Origin: Prosopocoilus inquinatus
Taxonomy: Eukaryota; Arthropoda; Insecta; Coleoptera; Lucanidae
Direction of reading: 5' to 3'
NCBI GenBank assembly: GCA_036172665.1
Contig: CM069877.1
Span: 25,631,001 to 25,695,000, forward strand
DNA length: 64,000 nt
Position numbers and translations under genes: made by a program. Each line of letters begins with the position of its first letter. Positions within the stretch are counted from its first letter, which is position 1. The notes beneath the pieces are model-generated. The model had not been told where the DNA came from, did no database searches, and saw only the letters and a list, made by a program, of their open reading frames with translations. Positions 22,654 through 34,575 of this stretch are shown piece after piece.

Positions 22654-23696
22654 AAAACTATTTCTAGCTTCAGCTGCGTCCGAGAACTTCGTATCTCACA
22701 TCAAAGTTACTGGAGTCCATCGAAACGCCAAATAACATGATAGATGAGTAAGGATCGGGTAGATACATCACAGGAACAACGCTAATGCGTTTTGTTTCGT
22801 TTAAAACTATTTCCAGCTTCTGCTGCGTCCGAAAATTTCGTATCTCACATTAGAGTTACTGGAGTCCATCGAAACGTCAAATAACATGATAGATGAGTGA
22901 GGATCGATTAGATACATCACAGGAACAACGCTAATACGTGTTATTTCATTTAAAACTATTTCCAGCTTCAGCTGCGTCCGAGAACTTCGTATCTCACATC
23001 AAAGTTACTGGAGTCCATCGAAACGCCAAATAACATGATAGATGAGTAAGGATCCAGTAGATACATCACAGGAACAACGCTAATGCGTTTTGTTTCGTTT
23101 AAAACTATTTCCAGCTTCTGCTGCGTCCGAAAATTTCGTATCTCACATTAGAGTTACTGGAGTCCATCGAAACGTCAAATAACATGATAGATGAGTAAGG
23201 ATCGATTAGATACATCACAGGAACAACGCTAATACGTGTTATTTCATTTAAAACTATTTCCAGCTTCAGCTGCGTCCGAGAACTTCGTATCTCACATCAA
23301 TGTTACTGGAGTCCATCGAAACGCCAAATAACATAGTAGATAAGTAAGGATCGATTAGATACATCACAGGAACAACGCTAATACGAGTTGTTTCGTTCAA
23401 AACTATTTCCAGCTTCTGCTGCGTCCGAGAACTTTGTATCTAACATCAGAGTTACCGGAGTCCATCCAAACGTCAAATAACATGATAGATGAGTAAGGAT
23501 CGATTAGATACATCACAGGAACAACGCTAATGCGTGTTGTTTCATTTAAAACTATTTCCAGCTTCTGCTGAGTCCGAGAACTTCGTATCTCACATCAGAG
23601 TTACTGGAGTCCGTTGAAACACCAAATAACATGATATATGAGTGAGGATCGATTAGATACATCACAGGAACAACGCTAATACGAGTTGTTTCGTTC
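22654..23696 (+). repeat. Seven-monomer tail of an A-type unit
   Basis: The block starts mid-unit at the TCTAGC monomer and runs through GGGTAG, GCGTTTTG, BamHI (23,050), CAATGTTAC, ACGAGTTG and a TATATGAGTGAGG monomer to the start of B. It is 1,043 bp (7 x 149). It matches 3,577-4,619 at offset 19,077, including TATATGAGTGAGG rather than the TATATGATTGAGG of the later A units. The abrupt start shows a block transplanted onto the end of the bridge. Confidence 0.9.
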
Positions 23697-26527
23697 AAAA
23701 CTATTTCCAGCTTCTGCTGAGTCCGAGAACTTCGTATCTCACATCAGAGTTACTGGAGTCCGTTGAAACGCCAAATAACATGATAGATGAGTAAGGATAG
23801 ATTAGATACATCACAGGAACAACGCTAATGCGTGTTGTTTCATTTAAAACTATTTCCAGCTTCTGCTGAGTTAGAGAACTTCGTATCTCACATCAGAGTT
23901 ACTGGAGTCCGTTGAAACGCAAAATAACATGATAGATGAGTGAGGATCGATTAGATACATCACAGGAACAACGCTAATACGTGTTGTTTCGTTCAAAACT
24001 ATTTCCAGCTTCTGCTGCGTCCGAAAACTTTGTATCTCACATCAGAGTTACCGGAGTCAATCCAAAGGTCAAATAACATGATAGATGAGTAAGGATCGAT
24101 TAGATACATCACAGGAACAACGCTAATGCGTGTTGTTTCATTTAAAACTATTTCCAGCTCCCGCTGCGTCCAAAAACTTCGTATCTCACATCAGAGTTAC
24201 TAGAGTCCATCGAAACGTCAAATAACATGATAGATAAGTAAGGATCGATTAGATACAGCACAGGAACAACGCTAATGCGTGTTGTTTCGTTTAAAACTAT
24301 TTCCAGCTTCAGCTGCGTCCGAGAACTTCATATCTCACATCAAAGTTACTGGAGTCCATCGAAACGCCAAATAACATGATAGATGAGTAAGGATAGATTA
24401 GATACATCACAGGAACAACGCTAATGCGTGTTGTTTCATTTAAAACTATTTCCAGCTTCAGCTGCGTCCGAGAACTTCATATCTCACATCAAAGTTACTG
24501 GAGTCCATCGAAACGCCAAATAACATGATAGATGAGTAAGGATCGGGTAGATACATCACAGGAACAACGCTAATGCGTGTTGTTTCGTTTAAAACTATTT
24601 CTAGCTTCAGCTGCGTCCGAGAACTTCGTATCTCACATCAAAGTTACTGGAGTCCATCGAAACGCCAAATAACATGATAGATGAGTAAGGATCGGGCAGA
24701 TACATCACAGGAACAACGCTAATGCGTTTTGTTTCGTTTAAAACTATTTCCAGCTTCTGCTGCGTCCGAAAATTTCGTATCTCACATTAGAGGTACTGGA
24801 GTCCATCGAAACGTCAAATAACATGATAGATGAGTAAGGATCGATTAGATACATCACAGGAACAACGCTAATACGTGTTATTTCATTTAAAACTATTTCC
24901 AGCTTCAGCTGCGTCCGAGAACTTCGTATCTCACATCAAAGTTACTGGAGTCCATCGAAACGTCAAATAACATGATAGATGAGTAAGGATCGATTAGATA
25001 CATCACAGGAACAACGCTAATACGTGTTATTTCATTTAAAACTATTTCCAGCTTCAGCTGCGTCCGAGAACTTCGTATCTCACATCAAAGTTACTGGAGT
25101 CCATCGAAACGTCAAATAACATGATAGATGAGTAAGGATCGATTAGATACATCACAGGAACAACGCTAATACGTGTTATTTCATTTAAAACTATTTCCAG
25201 CTTCAGCTGCGTCCGAGAACTTCGTATCTCACATCAAAGTTACTGGAGTCCATCGAAACGCCAAATAACATAGTAGATAAGTAAGGATCGATTAGATACA
25301 TCACAGGAACAACGCTAATACGTGTTGTTTCGTTCAAAACTATTTCCAGCTTCTGCTGCGTCCGAGAACTTTGTATCTAACATCAGAGTTACCGGAGTCC
25401 ATCCAAACGTCAAATAACATGATAGATGAGTAAGGATCGATTAGATACATCACAGGAACAACGCTAATGCGTGTTGTTTCATTTAAAACTATTTCCAGCT
25501 TCAGCTGCGTCCGAGAACTTCATATCTCACATCAAAGTTACTGGAGTCCATCGAAACGCCAAATAACATGATAGATGAGTAAGGATCGGGTAGATACATC
25601 ACAGGAACAACGCTAATGCGTGTTGTTTCGTTTAAAACTATTTCTAGCTTCAGCTGCGTCCGAGAACTTCGTATCTCACATCAAAGTTACTGGAGTCCAT
25701 CGAAACGCCAAATAACATGATAGATGAGTAAGGATCGGGCAGATACATTACAGGAACAACGCTAATGCGTTTTGTTTCGTTTAAAACTATTTCCAGCTTC
25801 TGCTGCGTCCGAAAATTTCGTATCTCACATTAGAGGTACTGGAGTCCATCGAAACGTCAAATAACATGATAGATGAGTAAGGATCGATTAGATACATCAC
25901 AGGAACAACGCTAATACGTGTTATTTCATTTAAAACTATTTCCAGCTTCAGCTGCGTCCGAGAACTTCGTATCTCACATCAAAGTTACTGGAGTCCATCG
26001 AAACGTCAAATAACATGATAGATGAGTAAGGATCGATTAGATACATCACAGGAACAACGCTAATACGTGTTATTTCATTTAAAACTATTTCCAGCTTCAG
26101 CTGCGTCCGAGAACTTCGTATCTCACATCAAAGTTACTGGAGTCCATCGAAACGTCAAATAACATGATAGATGAGTAAGGATCGATTAGATACATCACAG
26201 GAACAACGCTAATACGTGTTATTTCCTTTAAAACTATTTCCAGCTTCAGCTGCGTCCGAGAACTTCGTATCTCACATCAAAGTTACTGGAGTCCATCGAA
26301 ACGCCAAATAACATAGTAGATAAGTAAGGATCGATTAGATACATCACAGGAACAACGCTAATACGTGTTGTTTCGTTCAAAACTATTTCCAGCTTCTGCT
26401 GCGTCCGAAAACTTTGTATCTAACATCAGAGTTACCGGAGTCCATCCAAACGTCAAATAACATGATAGATGAGTAAGGATCGATTAGATACATCACAGGA
26501 ACAACGCTAATGCGTGTTGTTTCATTT
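23697..26527 (+). repeat. B-type HOR, 19 monomers, copy 3
   Basis: GAGTTAGAG at 23,868 and GTATTTCAC at 26,565 keep the 2,697-bp spacing. GGCAGATACATTACAGG at 25,738 matches the private variant at 6,661 (offset 19,077), while the CAAAGATAC change of copies 2 and 4 is absent. Copy 3 is therefore the sister of copy 1 and lies between the two members of the other pair. Confidence 0.93.
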
Positions 26528-28614
26528 AAAACTATTTCCAGCTTCTGCTGAGTCCGAGAACTTCGTATTTCACATCAGAGTTACTGGAGTCCATCGAAAC
26601 GTCAAATAACCTGATAAATAAGTAAGGATCGGGTAGATACATCACAGGAATAACGCTAATGCGTTTTGTTTCGTTTAAAACTATTTCCAGCTTCTGCTGC
26701 GTCCGAAAATTTCGTATCTCACATTAGAGTTACTGGAGTCCATCGAAACGCCAAATAACATGATAGATGAGTAAGGATCGGGCAGATACATCACAGGAAC
26801 AACGCTAATGCGTTTTGTTTCGTTTAAAACTATTTCCAGCTTCTGCTGCGTCCGAAAATTTCGTATCTCACATCAGAGTTACTGGAGTCCGTTGAAACGC
26901 CAAATAACATGATAGATGAGTGAGGATCGATTAGAGACATCACAGGAACAACGCTAATACGTGTTGTTTCGTTCAAAACTATTTCCAGCTTCTGCTGCGT
27001 CCGAAAACTTTGTATCTCACATCAGAGTTACCGGAGTCCATCCAAACGTCAAATAACATGATAGATGAGTAAGGATCGATTAGATATATTCACAGGAACA
27101 ACGCTAATGCGTGTTGCTTCATTTAAAACTGTTTCCAGCTCCCGCTGCGTCCAAAAACTTTGTATCTCACCTCAGAGTTACTAGAGTCCATCGAAACGTC
27201 AAATAACATGATAGATAAGTAAGGATCGATTAGATACAGCACAGGAACAACGCTAATGCGTGTTGTTTCGTTTAAAACTATTTCCAGCTTCAGCTGCGTC
27301 CGAGAACTTCGTATCTCACATCAAAGTTACTGGAGTCCATCGAAACGCCAAATAACATAGTAGATAAGTAAGGATCGATTAGATACATCACAGGAACAAC
27401 GCTAATACGTGTTGTTTCGTTCAAAACTATTTCTAGCTTCAGCTGCGTCCGAGAACTTCGTATCTCACATCAAAGTTACTGGAGTCCATCGAAACGCCAA
27501 ATAACATGATAGATGAGTAAGGATCGGGTAGATACATCACAGGAACAACGCTAATGCGTTTTGTTTCGTTTAAAACTATTTCCAGCTTCTGCTGCGTCCG
27601 AAAATTTCGTATCTCACATTAGAGTTACTGGAGTCCATCGAAACGTCAAATAACATGATAGATGAGTGAGGATCGATTAGATACATCACAGGAACAACGC
27701 TAATACGTGTTATTTCATTTAAAACTATTTCCAGCTTCAGCTGCGTCCGAGAACTTCGTATCTCACATCAAAGTTACTGGAGTCCATCGAAACGCCAAAT
27801 AACATGATAGATGAGTAAGGATCCAGTAGATACATCACAGGAACAACGCTAATGCGTTTTGTTTCGTTTAAAACTATTTCCAGCTTCTGCTGCGTCCGAA
27901 AATTTCGTATCTCACATTAGAGTTACTGGAGTCCATCGAAACGTCAAATAACATGATAGATGAGTAAGGATCGATTAGATACATCACAGGAACAACGCTA
28001 ATACGTGTTATTTCATTTAAAACTATTTCCAGCTTCAGCTGCGTCCGAGAACTTCGTATCTCACATCAATGTTACTGGAGTCCATCGAAACGCCAAATAA
28101 CATAGTAGATAAGTAAGGATCGATTAGATACATCACAGGAACAACGCTAATACGAGTTGTTTCGTTCAAAACTATTTCCAGCTTCTGCTGCGTCCGAGAA
28201 CTTTGTATCTAACATCAGAGTTACCGGAGTCCATCCAAACGTCAAATAACATGATAGATGAGTAAGGATCGATTAGATACATCACAGGAACAACGCTAAT
28301 GCGTGTTGTTTCATTTAAAACTATTTCCAGCTTCTGCTGAGTCCGAGAACTTCGTATCTCACATCAGAGTTACTGGAGTCCGTTGAAACACCAAATAACA
28401 TGATATATGATTGAGGATCGATTAGGTACATCACAGGAACAACGCTAATACGTGTTGTTTCGTTCAAAACTATTTCCAGCTTCTGCTGCGTCCGAAAACT
28501 TTGTATCTAACATCAGAGTTACCGGAGTCCATCCAAACGTCAAATAACATGATAGATGAGTAAGGATCGATTAGATACATCACAGGAACAACGCTAATGC
28601 GTGTTGTTTCATTT
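26528..28614 (+). repeat. A-type HOR, 14 monomers, fourth full copy
   Basis: GTATTTCAC at 26,565 to 28,652 is 2,087 bp, with BamHI at 27,819 and TATATGATTGAGG near 28,408. It aligns to 14,606-16,692 at offset 11,922 and to 7,451-9,537 at offset 19,077. It is the point where the two large duplications overlap. Confidence 0.93.
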
Positions 28615-30552
28615 AAAACTATTTCCAGCTTCTGCTGAGTCCGAGAACTTCGTATTTCACATCAGAGTTACTGGAGTCCATCGAAACGTCAAATAACCTG
28701 ATAAATAAGTAAGGATCGGGTAGATACATCACAGGAATAACGCTAATGCGTTTTGTTTCGTTTAAAACTATTTCCAGCTTCTGCTGCGTCCGAAAATTTC
28801 GTATCTCACATTAGAGTTACTGGAGTCCATCGAAACGCCAAATAACATGATAGATGAGTAAGGATCGGGCAGATACATCACAGGAACAACGCTAATGCGT
28901 TTTGTTTCGTTTAAAACTATTTCCAGCTTCTGCTGCGTCCGAAAATTTCGTATCTCACATCAGAGTTACTGGAGTCCGTTGAAACGCCAAATAACATGAT
29001 AGATGAGTGAGGATCGATTAGAGACATCACAGGAACAACGCTAATACGTGTTGTTTCGTTCAAAACTATTTCCAGCTTCTGCTGCGTCCGAAAACTTTGT
29101 ATCTCACATCAGAGTTACCGGAGTCCATCCAAACGTCAAATAACATGATAGATGAGTAAGGATCGATTAGATATATTCACAGGAACAACGCTAATGCGTG
29201 TTGCTTCATTTAAAACTGTTTCCAGCTCCCGCTGCGTCCAAAAACTTTGTATCTCACCTCAGAGTTACTAGAGTCCATCGAAACGTCAAATAACATGATA
29301 GATAAGTAAGGATCGATTAGATACAGCACAGGAACAACGCTAATGCGTGTTGTTTCGTTTAAAACTATTTCCAGCTTCAGCTGCGTCCGAGAACTTCGTA
29401 TCTCACATCAAAGTTACTGGAGTCCATCGAAACGCCAAATAACATAGTAGATAAGTAAGGATCGATTAGATACATCACAGGAACAACGCTAATACGTGTT
29501 GTTTCGTTCAAAACTATTTCTAGCTTCAGCTGCGTCCGAGAACTTCGTATCTCACATCAAAGTTACTGGAGTCCATCGAAACGCCAAATAACATGATAGA
29601 TGAGTAAGGATCGGGTAGATACATCACAGGAACAACGCTAATGCGTTTTGTTTCGTTTAAAACTATTTCCAGCTTCTGCTGCGTCCGAAAATTTCGTATC
29701 TCACATTAGAGTTACTGGAGTCCATCGAAACGTCAAATAACATGATAGATGAGTGAGGATCGATTAGATACATCACAGGAACAACGCTAATACGTGTTAT
29801 TTCATTTAAAACTATTTCCAGCTTCAGCTGCGTCCGAGAACTTCGTATCTCACATCAAAGTTACTGGAGTCCATCGAAACGCCAAATAACATGATAGATG
29901 AGTAAGGATCCAGTAGATACATCACAGGAACAACGCTAATGCGTTTTGTTTCGTTTAAAACTATTTCCAGCTTCTGCTGCGTCCGAAAATTTCGTATCTC
30001 ACATTAGAGTTACTGGAGTCCATCGAAACGTCAAATAACATGATAGATGAGTAAGGATCGATTAGATACATCACAGGAACAACGCTAATACGTGTTATTT
30101 CATTTAAAACTATTTCCAGCTTCAGCTGCGTCCGAGAACTTCGTATCTCACATCAATGTTACTGGAGTCCATCGAAACGCCAAATAACATAGTAGATAAG
30201 TAAGGATCGATTAGATACATCACAGGAACAACGCTAATACGAGTTGTTTCGTTCAAAACTATTTCCAGCTTCTGCTGCGTCCGAGAACTTTGTATCTAAC
30301 ATCAGAGTTACCGGAGTCCATCCAAACGTCAAATAACATGATAGATGAGTAAGGATCGATTAGATACATCACAGGAACAACGCTAATGCGTGTTGTTTCA
30401 TTTAAAACTATTTCCAGCTTCTGCTGAGTCCGAGAACTTCGTATCTCACATCAGAGTTACTGGAGTCCGTTGAAACACCAAATAACATGATATATGATTG
30501 AGGATCGATTAGGTACATCACAGGAACAACGCTAATACGAGTTGTTTCGTTC
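28615..30552 (+). repeat. A-type HOR, 13 monomers, leading into B
   Basis: It is the counterpart of 16,693-18,630: the same 1,938-bp length, BamHI at 29,906, TATATGATTGAGG near 30,492, and direct entry into the ACGAGTTG monomer of B. It keeps the common CGAAACGTC at 29,731 where the partner has CGAAATGTC. Confidence 0.9.
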
Positions 30553-33383
30553 AAAACTATTTCCAGCTTCTGCTGAGTCCGAGAACTTCGTATCTCACAT
30601 CAGAGTTACTGGAGTCCGTTGAAACGCCAAATAACATGATAGATGAGTAAGGATAGATTAGATACATCACAGGAACAACGCTAATGCGTGTTGTTTCATT
30701 TAAAACTATTTCCAGCTTCTGCTGAGTTAGAGAACTTCGTATCTCACATCAGAGTTACTGGAGTCCGTTGAAACGCAAAATAACATGATAGATGAGTGAG
30801 GATCGATTAGATACATCACAGGAACAACGCTAATACGTGTTGTTTCGTTCAAAACTATTTCCAGCTTCTGCTGCGTCCGAAAACTTTGTATCTCACATCA
30901 GAGTTACCGGAGTCAATCCAAAGGTCAAATAACATGATAGATGAGTAAGGATCGATTAGATACATCACAGGAACAACGCTAATGCGTGTTGTTTCATTTA
31001 AAACTATTTCCAGCTCCCGCTGCGTCCAAAAACTTCGTATCTCACATCAGAGTTACTAGAGTCCATCGAAACGTCAAATAACATGATAGATAAGTAAGGA
31101 TCGATTAGATACAGCACAGGAACAACGCTAATGCGTGTTGTTTCGTTTAAAACTATTTCCAGCTTCAGCTGCGTCCGAGAACTTCATATCTCACATCAAA
31201 GATACTGGAGTCCATCGAAACGCCAAATAACATGATAGATGAGTAAGGATAGATTAGATACATCACAGGAACAACGCTAATGCGTGTTGTTTCATTTAAA
31301 ACTATTTCCAGCTTCAGCTGCGTCCGAGAACTTCATATCTCACATCAAAGTTACTGGAGTCCATCGAAACGCCAAATAACATGATAGATGAGTAAGGATC
31401 GGGTAGATACATCACAGGAACAACGCTAATGCGTGTTGTTTCGTTTAAAACTATTTCTAGCTTCAGCTGCGTCCGAGAACTTCGTATCTCACATCAAAGT
31501 TACTGGAGTCCATCGAAACGCCAAATAACATGATAGATGAGTAAGGATCGGGCAGATACATCACAGGAACAACGCTAATGCGTTTTGTTTCGTTTAAAAC
31601 TATTTCCAGCTTCTGCTGCGTCCGAAAATTTCGTATCTCACATTAGAGGTACTGGAGTCCATCGAAACGTCAAATAACATGATAGATGAGTAAGGATCGA
31701 TTAGATACATCACAGGAACAACGCTAATACGTGTTATTTCATTTAAAACTATTTCCAGCTTCAGCTGCGTCCGAGAACTTCGTATCTCACATCAAAGTTA
31801 CTGGAGTCCATCGAAACGTCAAATAACATGATAGATGAGTAAGGATCGATTAGATACATCACAGGAACAACGCTAATACGTGTTATTTCATTTAAAACTA
31901 TTTCCAGCTTCAGCTGCGTCCGAGAACTTCGTATCTCACATCAAAGTTACTGGAGTCCATCGAAACGTCAAATAACATGATAGATGAGTAAGGATCGATT
32001 AGATACATCACAGGAACAACGCTAATACGTGTTATTTCATTTAAAACTATTTCCAGCTTCAGCTGCGTCCGAGAACTTCGTATCTCACATCAAAGTTACT
32101 GGAGTCCATCGAAACGCCAAATAACATAGTAGATAAGTAAGGATCGATTAGATACATCACAGGAACAACGCTAATACGTGTTGTTTCGTTCAAAACTATT
32201 TCCAGCTTCTGCTGCGTCCGAGAACTTTGTATCTAACATCAGAGTTACCGGAGTCCATCCAAACGTCAAATAACATGATAGATGAGTAAGGATCGATTAG
32301 ATACATCACAGGAACAACGCTAATGCGTGTTGTTTCATTTAAAACTATTTCCAGCTTCAGCTGCGTCCGAGAACTTCATATCTCACATCAAAGTTACTGG
32401 AGTCCATCGAAACGCCAAATAACATGATAGATGAGTAAGGATCGGGTAGATACATCACAGGAACAACGCTAATGCGTGTTGTTTCGTTTAAAACTATTTC
32501 TAGCTTCAGCTGCGTCCGAGAACTTCGTATCTCACATCAAAGTTACTGGAGTCCATCGAAACGCCAAATAACATGATAGATGAGTAAGGATCGGGCAGAT
32601 ACATCACAGGAACAACGCTAATGCGTTTTGTTTCGTTTAAAACTATTTCCAGCTTCTGCTGCGTCCGAAAATTTCGTATCTCACATTAGAGGTACTGGAG
32701 TCCATCGAAACGTCAAATAACATGATAGATGAGTAAGGATCGATTAGATACATCACAGGAACAACGCTAATACGTGTTATTTCATTTAAAACTATTTCCA
32801 GCTTCAGCTGCGTCCGAGAACTTCGTATCTCACATCAAAGTTACTGGAGTCCATCGAAACGTCAAATAACATGATAGATGAGTAAGGATCGATTAGATAC
32901 ATCACAGGAACAACGCTAATACGTGTTATTTCATTTAAAACTATTTCCAGCTTCAGCTGCGTCCGAGAACTTCGTATCTCACATCAAAGTTACTGGAGTC
33001 CATCGAAACGTCAAATAACATGATAGATGAGTAAGGATCGATTAGATACATCACAGGAACAACGCTAATACGTGTTATTTCCTTTAAAACTATTTCCAGC
33101 TTCAGCTGCGTCCGAGAACTTCGTATCTCACATCAAAGTTACTGGAGTCCATCGAAACGCCAAATAACATAGTAGATAAGTAAGGATCGATTAGATACAT
33201 CACAGGAACAACGCTAATACGTGTTGTTTCGTTCAAAACTATTTCCAGCTTCTGCTGCGTCCGAAAACTTTGTATCTAACATCAGAGTTACCGGAGTCCA
33301 TCCAAACGTCAAATAACATGATAGATGAGTAAGGATCGATTAGATACATCACAGGAACAACGCTAATGCGTGTTGTTTCATTT
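30553..33383 (+). repeat. B-type HOR, 19 monomers, copy 4
   Basis: GAGTTAGAG at 30,724 and GTATTTCAC at 33,421 keep the 2,697-bp spacing. CAAAGATACTGG near 31,198 is shared only with copy 2. The nested 7-monomer tandem is intact (GATCGGGTAG near 31,397 and 32,440). Confidence 0.92.
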
Positions 33384-34575
33384 AAAACTATTTCCAGCTT
33401 CTGCTGAGTCCGAGAACTTCGTATTTCACATCAGAGTTACTGGAGTCCATCGAAACGTCAAATAACCTGATAAATAAGTAAGGATCGGGTAGATACATCA
33501 CAGGAATAACGCTAATGCGTTTTGTTTCGTTTAAAACTATTTCCAGCTTCTGCTGCGTCCGAAAATTTCGTATCTCACATTAGAGTTACTGGAGTCCATC
33601 GAAACGCCAAATAACATGATAGATGAGTAAGGATCGATTAGATACATCACAGGAACAACGCTAATACGTGTTGTTTCGTTCAAAACTATTTCTAGCTTCT
33701 GCCGCGTCCGAAAACTTTGTATCTAACATCAGAGTTACCGGAGTCCATCCAAACGTCAAATAACATGATAGATGAGTAAGGATCGATTAGATACATCACA
33801 GGAACAACGCTAATGCGTGTTGTTTCATTTAAAACTATTTCCAGCTTCTGCTGCGTCTGAAAATTTCGTACCTCACATTAGAGTTACTGGAGTCCATCGA
33901 AACGTCAAATAACATGATAGATGAGTAAGGATCGATTAGATACATCACAGGAACAACGCTAATACGTGTTATTTCATTTAAAACTATTTCCAGCTTCAGC
34001 TGCGTCCGAGAACTTCGTATCTCACATCAAAGTTACTGGAGTCCATCGAAACGCCAAATAACATAGTAGATAAGTAAGGATCGATTAGATACATCACAGG
34101 AACAACGCTAATACGTGTTGTTTCGTTCGAAACTATTTCCAGCTTCTGCTGCGTCCGAAAACTTCGTATCTCACATCTGAGTTACTGGAGTCCGTTGAAA
34201 CGTCAAATAACATAGTAGATAAGTAAGGATCGATTAGATACTTCACAGGAACAACGCTAATACGTGTTGTTTCGTTCAAAACTATTTCCAGCCCCTGTTG
34301 AGTTCGAGAACTTCGTATCTCACATCAGCGTTAAGGTAGTCCGTTGAGACGTCAAATAACATAGTAGATAAGTAAGGATCGACTAGATACATTACAGGAA
34401 TAACGCTAATACGTGTTGTTTCGTTCAAAACTATTTCCAGCTTCTGCTGAGTCCGAGAACTTCGTATCTCACATCAGAGTTACTGGAGTCCGTTGAAACG
34501 CCAAATAACATGATAGATGAGTGAGGGTCGATTAGATACATCACAGGAACAACGATAATACGTGTTGTTTCGTTC
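33384..34575 (+). repeat. Second bridge block of 8 monomers
   Basis: This block is the same 8-monomer bridge as 21,462-22,653 at offset 11,922, with TCTGCCGCG, TCTGAAAATTTCGTACC, TTCGTTCGAAAC, TTAAGGTAGTCC (34,329) and GTGAGGGTCG. At about 34,569 the copies part: here the next monomer is TTCAAAAC with CGAAAACTTTG. From about 33,840 the block is also homologous to about 56,650 onward (offset 22,812). Confidence 0.9.

Noticed and set aside
14240..34569. Calling the 11,922-bp-offset duplication an assembly error
   Set aside because: Identity is very high, but at least one substitution (17,809 against 29,731) and different flanks on both sides separate the copies. The sequence alone cannot decide, so it is reported as real with a caveat.
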